A program made the translations under genes and the position numbers. A stretch of 13,030 bases of DNA, from contig JAIRZA010000051.1 of the NCBI GenBank assembly GCA_031267475.1, positions 1-13,030 on the forward strand. Reading direction: 5' to 3'. The notes beneath the pieces were generated by a model. The model did no database searches, was not told the DNA's origin, and saw only the letters and a program-made list of their open reading frames with translations. This DNA is from Spirochaetaceae bacterium (GTDB lineage: Bacteria; Spirochaetota; Spirochaetia; Treponematales; Breznakiellaceae). This document shows, one piece after another, positions 1 through 5,507 of the stretch. Within the stretch, counting starts at the first letter, position 1; the number at the start of each line of letters is the position of its first letter.

Positions 1-146
1 CGGAGCTTTCAGAGATTACAGACGCTTGGCTGGATAAATATCATTTCTACCGTCCGCATGAGGCGCTCGGTTTCTTGACGCCGGCTCAGTTTTCCGCCAC
101 TGTTGGAGTATCCATTCCTTATTTGGCGGGTGTGTCCTATTCATAG
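1..146 (+). CDS. IS3/IS481-type transposase, C-terminal fragment (5' end outside window)
   Basis: The reading frame is open from base 3 to the TAG at 144-146, giving 47 residues. It carries the pattern YHFYRPHEALGFLTPAQF, which matches the end of the DDE integrase core of IS3/IS481-family transposases (typically N-x-x-RPH-x-x-L-G-x-x-TP). In that family the protein binds the IS ends and catalyses transposition. The N-terminal part, including most of the DDE triad, lies before the window, so completeness and activity cannot be judged. The stop codon falls inside a likely terminal inverted repeat, which is common for IS transposases. Its presence marks the left edge of the T6SS locus as a mobile-element boundary. 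The exact IS family is not resolved from 47 residues. Confidence 0.75.
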   Translation, partial: ELSEITDAWLDKYHFYRPHEALGFLTPAQFSATVGVSIPYLAGVSYS

Positions 147-160
147 TGAGTACGGACACC
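132..160. repeat. Candidate right terminus of the insertion sequence
   Basis: GTGTCC at 132-137 is repeated in inverted orientation as GGACAC at 154-159, flanking the transposase stop codon. Read on the minus strand, the outer part starts GGTGTCCGTACTC, a plausible IS tip. The other IS end is outside the window, so terminal symmetry and target duplication cannot be tested. Confidence 0.35.
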
Positions 161-163
161 AGA

Positions 164-192
164 TTGACTAGATAGTTTACACAGATTATTAT
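164..192 (+). promoter_or_regulatory. Predicted sigma70-type promoter for the OB-fold gene
   Basis: TTGACT (164-169) and TATTAT (187-192) are separated by 17 bp, each one base from consensus. A perfect TATAAT also sits at 190-195, but with a 20-bp spacer. Transcription would start near 199, leaving a leader of about 57 nt. The -35 box lies only a few bases beyond the likely IS end, so the IS may have been inserted directly upstream of this promoter. Confidence 0.5.
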
Positions 193-197
193 AATAA

Positions 198-219
198 CAA
201 ATCTAACTATTTAGATTTG
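198..219. promoter_or_regulatory. Perfect 9-bp dyad at the predicted transcription start (operator or 5' stem-loop)
   Basis: CAAATCTAA (198-206), loop CTAT, then TTAGATTTG (211-219) is a perfect inverted repeat. It begins at about +1 of the predicted promoter at 164-192. It could be a repressor operator in DNA, or a stem-loop at the very 5' end of the mRNA. The sequence does not distinguish these. Confidence 0.4.
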
Positions 220-255
220 TTCGTAACAGAAAACTCAATTTCAAGGAGATTTGCC

Positions 256-609
256 ATGTATAAAAATATTTTTTTATATTCCGCCGCTTTTTTACTACTG
301 TCCGCTTTAACCGTCAGCGCTCAGGATGGGTACACGGGTCCGGGTCCAGCCGAAAATGTTATAACAGTCGAACAGGCAAAAGCCTTAGGAGAGGACGCGC
401 CGGTAGTTTTAAGGGGAAAAATCGACAGGTCTTTAGGAGATGAAAAGTATACATTTTCAGATTCGACTGGAAGCATCACAGTGGAAATTGATGATCACCT
501 ATGGAGAGGCTTTTCGGCAAATCAAAACGATATGGTTGAAATAATTGGTGAAATAGACAGAAGCTTTAAAAAAATCGAAATAGAAGTACACAGCATAAAA
601 AAAATCTAG
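256..609 (+). CDS. Secreted OB-fold (BOF) protein, YgiW/YdeI-like stress-tolerance family
   Basis: A 117-residue protein. The ATG at 256 is preferred because AAGGAG (243-248) lies 7 bases upstream and the protein then begins with a clean signal peptide: MYKN, a hydrophobic stretch at residues 5-20, and a VSA cleavage site after A22. An in-frame TTG at 217 would add 13 residues and bury the signal, so it is unlikely. The mature part starts with GYTGPGP and continues with the BOF signature: a PVVLRGKI strand at about 49-56, GDEKYTFSDSTGSI around 60-73, and VEIDDHLWRG around 75-84, ending in a basic tail. Known relatives such as E. coli YgiW and YdeI are small periplasmic OB-fold proteins linked to peroxide, metal or peptide stress. 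The ligand is generally unclear. The gene has its own promoter and likely terminators, so it is probably not part of the T6SS operon. Confidence 0.88.
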   Translation: MYKNIFLYSAAFLLLSALTVSAQDGYTGPGPAENVITVEQAKALGEDAPVVLRGKIDRSLGDEKYTFSDSTGSITVEIDDHLWRGFSANQNDMVEIIGEIDRSFKKIEIEVHSIKKI

Positions 610-677
610 ACGACATTCATGCTGTAGAACACCTTCGTTTGATATTTGCGCCGTATACCGTAATAGGGTTTGAAAAC

Positions 678-711
678 ACCGCCCCCGTTGTAAAATGCGG
701 GGATGGTTTTT
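678..711 (+). terminator. Candidate terminator downstream of the OB-fold gene
   Basis: CCCCG (683-687) pairs with CGGGG (698-702) across a 10-nt loop. Flanking ACC/GGT (678-680, 705-707) may extend the stem past an internal loop. A T5 run at 707-711 follows. The stem is short, so efficiency is uncertain. It lies about 70 bases after the gene's stop codon. Confidence 0.4.
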
Positions 712-779
712 AAGATGTTTTAGAAACGTAAGTTGTTTATGGTATACAATTTACAAAATGAGGATATTGCCGTGCTTTC

Positions 780-809
780 CAACAACTCTAATAAAGAGTT
801 GTTGCTTTT
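780..809 (+). terminator. 10-bp perfect hairpin followed by CTTTT, upstream of tssA
   Basis: CAACAACTCT (780-789), loop AATAA, then AGAGTTGTTG (795-804) forms a perfect stem, followed by CTTTT at 805-809. It may be a second, rather AU-rich terminator insulating the T6SS promoter at 844 from upstream reading, or a recognition dyad for a regulator of that promoter. Confidence 0.45.
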
Positions 810-843
810 GGATTCGGAGCTGCCGCGAGTACGAACACTGTTC

Positions 844-873
844 TTGACACACCATTTATAGAATTTATATACT
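844..873 (+). promoter_or_regulatory. Predicted sigma70-type promoter of the tssABC operon
   Basis: A perfect TTGACA -35 (844-849) is followed after 18 bp by TATACT (868-873), one base from the -10 consensus. The start would be near 880, giving a leader of only about 11 nt before the tssA ATG at 891. The only Shine-Dalgarno-like bases are TTAGG at 881-885. The same TTGACACA plus 18-bp-spacer layout recurs upstream of the last gene (12797). Confidence 0.55.
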
Positions 874-890
874 AAGCGCATTAGGTTTAC

Positions 891-1928
891 ATGATTGACA
901 TAGACGAGTTATCAAAACCGCTTGCAGACGGCGGTCCGGCAGGACAAAATATTGAGTACGATCCATTGTATTTAGAAATGGACGAACTGGCGGAATCTGT
1001 TCCAGACAGCTACATGGGCGATTCAAAAATCGCCGGACGCGGGCCGGATTGGAAAACGCTAAGGAAAAACTGTCTGGAGTTATGGACGCGGACGCGGGAT
1101 CTCAGAATCGCGGTATATTTAACGATAACAGAAGCGGTAACCGGAGGACTTCAAGGCTTTACAGAGGCATTGAGACTGCCTCTGTTTCTTGTGAAGGAGC
1201 TTTGGGACGATTTCTATCCCGCTCTAGATCCGGCCGACGGCAACGACCCGCTGGAGCGCTTGAATATACTCTCCATGCTTTCACCGCCGCCCGGTTCTGT
1301 AAACGACCCTGTCATGTTCATCCCCAGATTTAGGGAAACCCGCCTAATACCATCGTTGCGATATACGCTGCGGGATCTGCTTATCTCTCTTAATGAGATC
1401 GAAGCCCCGGCCGACACAGTTGACGTAAAATTACTTCGCGCCGAATTCGCGGGCGCTCCGGCGGCTGAAATAGAGACATTGTCCGCGCTGGCAAAAGAAG
1501 CAAAAGCGCTTATCCTTGAACTTTGCGACACCATTAACGCAAAAACAAGCATGGGCTCTCTTGATATGTCCGCCCTAAACCGCGAAATTGATCATCTGAT
1601 CAAGTTTTACGACTCATACAAGACTGACGACAATAAGGCCGGGGAAAACGCGGCGGCGGAGAACGCGCCTGACGCTGACAGCGCCGGTTTGAAGCGGCAA
1701 TTCGCCGGATTTCCATCTCAAGCCGCTTCAAGGGCCGAGGCTCTGCTGTTTTTAAAAAAAGGGGCGGAATACTTTCAAACTCAGGAGCCTAACAGCCCGA
1801 TACCTCTGCTGGTAAACCGCGCTTTGCGGTTTTCCACGATGAACTTTATTGATTTAATTGAGGATATAATGCCCGACGCGCTTCCGCGCGGACGTGATAT
1901 ATTGGGTATAAAATCCGAATCCAGTTGA
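891..1928 (+). CDS. tssA: TssA (ImpA-type) T6SS cap/assembly protein
   Basis: A 345-residue protein with the TssA/ImpA family layout. The ImpA_N domain covers about residues 5-140 and includes the family-typical PL..GGPAGQNIEYDP opening, a GPDWKTLRKNCLELW block, TRDLRIAVYLT and the DGNDPLERLN loop. A low-complexity Ala/Asp/Glu linker near 246-266 precedes a C-terminal block (about 275-345) with SRAEALLFLKKGAEYFQTQEP and PIPLLVNRALR, the conserved C-terminal region of the TssA1/VasJ-like class. Total length equals the usual length of about 345. In that class the protein binds the baseplate and the growing tube/sheath end and coordinates polymerisation in the cytoplasm. The ATG at 891 keeps the conserved N-terminus intact. 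Its ribosome site is weak and the leader may be very short. It is first in the operon, followed by a 129-bp gap and then tssB. Confidence 0.93.
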   Translation: MIDIDELSKPLADGGPAGQNIEYDPLYLEMDELAESVPDSYMGDSKIAGRGPDWKTLRKNCLELWTRTRDLRIAVYLTITEAVTGGLQGFTEALRLPLFLVKELWDDFYPALDPADGNDPLERLNILSMLSPPPGSVNDPVMFIPRFRETRLIPSLRYTLRDLLISLNEIEAPADTVDVKLLRAEFAGAPAAEIETLSALAKEAKALILELCDTINAKTSMGSLDMSALNREIDHLIKFYDSYKTDDNKAGENAAAENAPDADSAGLKRQFAGFPSQAASRAEALLFLKKGAEYFQTQEPNSPIPLLVNRALRFSTMNFIDLIEDIMPDALPRGRDILGIKSESS

Positions 1929-1955
1929 GGCGCAAAACGCAAATGAATTTGCGCC
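1929..1955 (+). repeat. Hairpin directly after the tssA stop codon
   Basis: GGCGCAAA (1929-1936) and TTTGCGCC (1948-1955) form a perfect 8-bp stem with an 11-nt loop. A competing fold, CGCAAAT/ATTTGCG (1938-1944, 1947-1953), uses some of the same bases. No T-run follows, so full termination is unlikely. It may protect the 3' end of the tssA message or help set the tssA to tssB ratio. Confidence 0.4.
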
Positions 1956-2057
1956 AAAATAAGTCCGCGGGCGGCTGCCTTGCAAACTTATTAAAAGATT
2001 TATTCAAGAGCTTGAGCCTTTGAGCAAATCTATATAAAAACAGTTAAGGAGTAATTT

Positions 2058-2609
2058 ATGGCTTCACCAGAAAGCAGTCAGAAGTTTATAGCAAAAAACA
2101 GAGCGCCGCGTGTTCAGATAGAATACGATGTCGAGCAGAACGGCGCGGAAAAAAAAGTAGAGCTCCCTTTCGTCATGGGCGTTTTATCGGATCTTTCGGG
2201 TAAGCCTGTAGAGCCGCTTCCGCGTGTAGACGACCGTCAGATGCTGGAATTCACCAGCGAAAATTTTGACGACAGGTTGAAGGCGATTAAACCACGAGTA
2301 GCGTTTTCTGTTCCAAATGTACTAAGCGGCGAGGGCAATATCCCGATTGATATGACATTCGAGAGCATGGCGGATTTTTTGCCCGGCGCGGTTACAGCTA
2401 AAGTAGAAGGATTAAAACAGCTAATGGAAGCGCGGGAGCAGCTTGCCAACCTTCTTTCGTACATGGACGGCAAACAGGGCGCCGAGGATTTATTAAACAA
2501 AATTCTTAAAGACCCGGCGTTGTTGCAAGCTTTGTCGCAAAAAGCAAAAGAAGCCGGCGGGGACGCTGAAGCCGCTCCGCCGGACGGTGAAAGCGGCGAA
2601 GCTAAATAA
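2058..2609 (+). CDS. tssB: TssB (VipA) contractile sheath small subunit
   Basis: A 183-residue protein with the classic TssB opening: a short Ser-rich start, then a basic RAPRVQIEYDV strand at about 17-27. It continues with LPFVMGVLSDLSG near 36-48, PLPRVDDRQMLEF around 53-65, and PNVLSGEGNIPIDMTFESMADF around 86-108. The C-terminal part is helical (REQLANLLSYMDGK, then LLNKILKDP), ending in a loose Ala/Glu/Gly-rich tail. In the family TssB pairs with TssC to build the cytoplasmic sheath that contracts to fire the tube. The start at 2058 has AAGGAG at 2046-2051 with 6-base spacing, much stronger than the tssA site and in line with the many copies needed. tssC follows after 30 bp. Confidence 0.97.
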   Translation: MASPESSQKFIAKNRAPRVQIEYDVEQNGAEKKVELPFVMGVLSDLSGKPVEPLPRVDDRQMLEFTSENFDDRLKAIKPRVAFSVPNVLSGEGNIPIDMTFESMADFLPGAVTAKVEGLKQLMEAREQLANLLSYMDGKQGAEDLLNKILKDPALLQALSQKAKEAGGDAEAAPPDGESGEAK

Positions 2610-2611
2610 AA

Positions 2612-2623
2612 CTGTAATTACAG
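2612..2623. repeat. 12-bp perfect palindrome in the tssB-tssC gap
   Basis: CTGTAATTACAG is a perfect palindrome filling the centre of the 30-bp gap, ending 7 bases before the tssC ribosome site (GAGG, 2631-2634). As RNA the stem would be only 4-5 bp, so it is more readable as a DNA-level dyad or chance. Function unknown. Confidence 0.3.
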
Positions 2624-2639
2624 CAATAAAGAGGTATTT

Positions 2640-4139
2640 ATGTCAGATGCGGTAGAAAACCAGGCGGAGCAGAAAGACCCGCTTAATCCTGAAACTTTGG
2701 AGATGTCTGATTTCGAGGCATTGTTGAATCAAGAATTCAAGCCAAAATCGGAAGAGGCCACAACAGCGGTGCAGGGGGCGGTAAAAACACTCGTAAACCA
2801 AGCTCTGGAAAACGCGGCGCTAATATCCAACGACACGGTAAAAACGATCGAGGGGATTATAGCGGAGCTTGATAAAAAACTTTCGGCGCAGGTCAATCTT
2901 ATAATACACAATCCCGACTTCTCCAAGCTGGAGGGGGCGTGGCGTGGTTTGGATTATCTTGTCAGCAACACCGCCACGAGCGACCGTCTTAAAATCCGCG
3001 TAATGAATATTTCTAAAGCGGAATTAGGTAAAACAGTCAAGCGCTTTAAGGGGACGGCGTGGGATCAAAGCCCCTTGTTTAAGCGGCTTTACGAGGAAGA
3101 GTACGGCACTGCCGGCGGCGAACCATACGGCGCTTTGATTGGAGACTACTATTTTAACCAGACGCCGCCGGACATGGAAGTCATCAAAGGAGTCGCCCAG
3201 ATTGCCGCGTCGTCGCATATGCCGTTTATTTCCGCGGCGGATCCCTCAATAATGAATCTGGACTCGTGGCAGGATCTGGCAAATCCGCGTGATATTACCA
3301 AAATATTCTCAACACCGGAATACGCGGCTTGGCGTTCATTCAGAGACTCCGATGACAGCCGGTATGTAACGCTGGTACTGCCCCGCGTGTTGAGCCGTAC
3401 TCCTTACGGAGTGAAAAGCAACCCGGTGGAGGAATTTGATTTTGAAGAAGACACAGGCGCAGGCGATAGTAATAAGTATAATTGGATGAACGCCGCTTAC
3501 GCCATGGGATTGAACGTCAACCGCGCCTTTGCAAACTGCGGCTGGTGCGCCAATATAAGAGGCGTGGAATCCGGCGGCACGGTAGACGGACTTCCTGTAT
3601 ACACCTTCCCCACAGACGACGGCGGAGTGGCTATGAAATGTCCAACGGAAATCGCCATTACCGACAGGCGCGAAGCCGAATTGTCAAAAAACGGCTTTTT
3701 GCCTTTAATACACTGGAAAAACACCGATTATGCGGTATTCCTTGGCGGGCAGACTGTAAATCATCCTCAGGAGTTTGATTCGCCGGACGCCACGGCTAAC
3801 GCCGCGCTTTCCGCCAGACTCCCGTACATCTTTGCGGTCAGCCGCTTCGCCCACTACCTAAAGTGCATGGTGCGCGATAAAATCGGCTCTTTCAAAGAAA
3901 AAGAGGATATGCAGGTATGGCTTTCCAATTGGATATCGGGATATGTTACCGGCGACCCAAACGCATCTGATGAAATTAAAGCCAAGTATCCTTTAGCGGA
4001 AGCCAAAGTCGAGGTTGAGGCGATCGAAGGTCAGCCCGGATACTATTCGGCGCGGTTTTATCTGCGGCCGCATTACCAGTTGGAGGGGCTTACCGCTTCT
4101 CTGCGTTTGGTTACCAAGGTTCCAGCCGCCGGTAAATGA
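2640..4139 (+). CDS. tssC: TssC (VipB) contractile sheath large subunit
   Basis: A 499-residue protein, the normal length for TssC. The N-terminal segment (about 20-33, EMSDFEALLNQEF) is where family members carry the helix that ClpV grips after contraction. The core is unmistakable: DKKLSAQVNLIIHNPDF near 82-98, LEGAWRGLDYLV near 100-111, and YGALIGDYYF near 163-172. These are followed by SHMPFISAADPS around 192-203, RFRDS/RYVTLVLPRVLSRTPYG-type sheath motifs near 240-260, and MVRDKIGSFKEKEDMQVWLSNW toward the C-terminus. It assembles with TssB into the sheath around the Hcp tube. GAGG at 2631-2634 precedes the ATG by 5 bases. A 272-bp non-coding gap with hairpins separates it from hcp. Confidence 0.98.
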   Translation: MSDAVENQAEQKDPLNPETLEMSDFEALLNQEFKPKSEEATTAVQGAVKTLVNQALENAALISNDTVKTIEGIIAELDKKLSAQVNLIIHNPDFSKLEGAWRGLDYLVSNTATSDRLKIRVMNISKAELGKTVKRFKGTAWDQSPLFKRLYEEEYGTAGGEPYGALIGDYYFNQTPPDMEVIKGVAQIAASSHMPFISAADPSIMNLDSWQDLANPRDITKIFSTPEYAAWRSFRDSDDSRYVTLVLPRVLSRTPYGVKSNPVEEFDFEEDTGAGDSNKYNWMNAAYAMGLNVNRAFANCGWCANIRGVESGGTVDGLPVYTFPTDDGGVAMKCPTEIAITDRREAELSKNGFLPLIHWKNTDYAVFLGGQTVNHPQEFDSPDATANAALSARLPYIFAVSRFAHYLKCMVRDKIGSFKEKEDMQVWLSNWISGYVTGDPNASDEIKAKYPLAEAKVEVEAIEGQPGYYSARFYLRPHYQLEGLTASLRLVTKVPAAGK

Positions 4140-4148
4140 CGCGGCAAT

Positions 4149-4181
4149 CCGCCGAGTCAGTCTGCCGCGGCAGATTGGCGG
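4149..4181. repeat. Nested GC-rich palindromes after tssC
   Basis: TCTGCCGCGGCAGA (4161-4174) is a perfect 14-bp palindrome, itself flanked by CCGCC (4149-4153) and GGCGG (4177-4181). The transcript could fold into a GC-rich stem. No T-run follows (the next bases are GAAAAAT), so it is not a textbook terminator. A 3'-protective hairpin ending the tssABC message is the best reading. Confidence 0.4.
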
Positions 4182-4244
4182 GAAAAATACTAAGGCTGCA
4201 ATTATTTTAGCCGTCGTGAAAATATATAACCCGGTTATGTAACT

Positions 4245-4273
4245 TTTACAGGTGTAAATGATTATATTATTAC
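4245..4273 (+). promoter_or_regulatory. Possible promoter for hcp (weak)
   Basis: TTTACA (4245-4250) and TATTAC (4268-4273), 17 bp apart, are a moderate sigma70 match in an AT-rich stretch. A perfect TATAAT at 4386-4391 is an alternative -10 but lacks a good -35 and would start transcription at the hcp ribosome site. From the first site the leader would be about 130 nt and contain both hairpins at 4278-4344. Confidence 0.28.
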
Positions 4274-4277
4274 AGGG

Positions 4278-4306
4278 CTATTCAGAGACAGCAAGTTCCT
4301 GAATAG
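4278..4306 (+). promoter_or_regulatory. Hairpin 1 in the hcp upstream region
   Basis: CTATTCAG (4278-4285) and CTGAATAG (4299-4306) form a perfect 8-bp stem around a 13-nt loop. No T-run follows. Together with the next hairpin it makes a structured leader ahead of hcp, possibly for mRNA stability or processing between tssC and hcp. Confidence 0.45.
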
Positions 4307-4319
4307 ACACCATTGAAGA

Positions 4320-4344
4320 CCGTAAAATGCAAAGCATTTTACGG
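4320..4344 (+). promoter_or_regulatory. Hairpin 2 in the hcp upstream region
   Basis: CCGTAAAATGC (4320-4330), loop AAA, then GCATTTTACGG (4334-4344) is a perfect 11-bp stem with a tight loop. It is followed by GGCTTGAG rather than a T-run, so a terminator role is unlikely. It lies 67 bases before the hcp ATG. Confidence 0.5.
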
Positions 4345-4411
4345 GGCTTGAGAGACGAACAGTTTGTTTGTTAAACAAGTTTATTTATAATTTACTGTCG
4401 GAGGTAAGATT

Positions 4412-4906
4412 ATGGCAAGTGTTTATTTTTTACAATTGGATGGAATTGAAGGACAGGCTTCAGACAAAGCGCACGACAAGTGGCTCGAGCTCATCTCTTT
4501 TTCAAATGGCGCCGCGCAAAATGTTTCAATACAGCGCAGCGGCGATGTGGCCGGACGCGGGCAATTCGCGCCATTTCACTTTACTCATGCTGTAGATAAG
4601 GCTACCCCGAAACTTCAGCTTTACTGCATGAACGGTAATAAAATCGCAAAAGCGGTTTTTTCTTATTGCCGCGTTATAGCGGGGGCTCAGACTCCGGTAT
4701 ACGAAGTTACGATGGAAAATGTCCGTGTTGCGAAAACTGAAGTAAAAACCATTGGCGCGGGATCTGACGATCCGCTGTCTCAGCAGCCGGTAGAAGAAGT
4801 AGAATTGGTCGCTGGTAAAATCACATGGAAAGTAACACCAATTAAGCCGGACGGTTCTAAAGACGGCGCGATTGAGGCGGCATACGATCAGATAGCTAAT
4901 GAATAG
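4412..4906 (+). CDS. hcp: Hcp (TssD) inner tube protein
   Basis: A 164-residue protein matching the Hcp family in length and order of strands. It opens with MASVYFLQLDGIEG (1-14), has the WLELISFSNG segment (24-33), then FHFTHAVDKATPKL near 55-67, where known Hcp proteins carry a similar DKxSP-type stretch. It ends with PVEEVELVAGKITWKVTP (126-143) and a DGAIEAAYD tail (151-159). In the family Hcp forms stacked hexameric rings that are propelled out of the cell and can carry effectors in the lumen. The ribosome site GGAGG (4400-4404, 7-base spacing) is the strongest in the window, as expected for an abundant subunit. Structured RNA upstream and a strong terminator downstream suggest it is expressed as its own unit. 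Confidence 0.97.
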   Translation: MASVYFLQLDGIEGQASDKAHDKWLELISFSNGAAQNVSIQRSGDVAGRGQFAPFHFTHAVDKATPKLQLYCMNGNKIAKAVFSYCRVIAGAQTPVYEVTMENVRVAKTEVKTIGAGSDDPLSQQPVEEVELVAGKITWKVTPIKPDGSKDGAIEAAYDQIANE

Positions 4907-4922
4907 CCGCATCTGCCTACCT

Positions 4923-4965
4923 CTCTAACGCTCCGGCAGAAGATTCCGCCGGAGCGTTAGAGTTT
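4923..4965 (+). terminator. 15-bp-stem terminator after hcp
   Basis: CTCTAACGCTCCGGC (4923-4937) pairs perfectly with GCCGGAGCGTTAGAG (4948-4962) across a 10-nt loop, followed by TTT (4963-4965). The stem is long and stable but the T tract is short. It probably gives partial termination, giving more hcp mRNA than tssEFGH mRNA. No convincing promoter is visible between it and tssE, so the downstream genes likely depend on read-through. Confidence 0.7.
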
Positions 4966-4988
4966 AACAGCGGGAAGTATAAAATTTT

Positions 4989-5489
4989 ATGGCAATAGAT
5001 ACACGGAAAGAAGACGCCCGGTATAAACCCTATGTGCTTAGGCGTTTGACTGATTTAGAGCCTTATGAAAGAACAGAACGTATTCAAAATGTAATAACAG
5101 AAAAACAACTAAAAGACGATGTTTTTAAAAATGTTGAAATGCTTTTTTATTCACGCGCGCATCCTTCGCTGAAAGAGTTTAAAGGATATGACGATGTGGA
5201 AAATTCTGTGCTTGGCTACGGTATCCCCGATTATTGCGGCAAGGTATGTTCTGAAGCCGGCAGGGACGAGCTTATTGAGAATATTAAAAAACAACTGCGG
5301 GATTTTGAGCCGCGTTTGGATCCGGATTCGCTAAAGGTGGAATACGCCGGCGCGGAGGCTTCCATGCGCTCTTTGATGGAATTGCGTATTAGCTGCGTTA
5401 TTGTGGCCGGGGAAGTCAACGAAGAGATGCTTTTTATTTCCCGGCTTGATTTGGAAACCGGCAATACAAGTTTGACGCATATAAATTAA
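4989..5489 (+). CDS. tssE: TssE, gp25-like baseplate wedge protein
   Basis: A 166-residue protein with the TssE/GPW_gp25 pattern. An N-terminal VLRRLTDLEPYERTE segment (16-30) resembles the conserved LLxRLTD opening of TssE. A central VENSVLGYGIPD motif (70-81) matches the family's SVLNYGLPD, and FEPRL (106-110) is the conserved EPR region that joins baseplate wedges to the sheath. It ends with strands typical of the fold (MELRISCVIVAG, 129-140). TssE initiates sheath assembly on the baseplate in the cytoplasm. The start at 4989 has GGGAAG (4972-4977) with a rather long 11-base spacing, so translation may be modest, suiting a low-copy part. tssF begins 18 bases after the stop. Confidence 0.95.
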   Translation: MAIDTRKEDARYKPYVLRRLTDLEPYERTERIQNVITEKQLKDDVFKNVEMLFYSRAHPSLKEFKGYDDVENSVLGYGIPDYCGKVCSEAGRDELIENIKKQLRDFEPRLDPDSLKVEYAGAEASMRSLMELRISCVIVAGEVNEEMLFISRLDLETGNTSLTHIN

Positions 5490-5507
5490 GGACGCGCTAA
5501 ACGAACA

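Noticed and set aside
739..861. A 40-codon + strand ORF (ATG 739, TAG 859) just upstream of tssA.
   Set aside because: No ribosome site, it contains the 780-804 hairpin and runs into the tssA promoter, and the peptide is not recognised. A leader peptide is possible but unsupported.
683..4344. GTAAAATGC occurs both near 690 and in the hairpin at 4320, considered as a dispersed REP-type repeat.
   Set aside because: Only 8-9 bases shared, with different structure around them; expected by chance.
4386..4391. Perfect TATAAT as the main hcp promoter -10.
   Set aside because: No good -35 at 16-18 bp and the start would fall on the hcp ribosome site, leaving almost no leader. Kept only as an alternative to 4245-4273.
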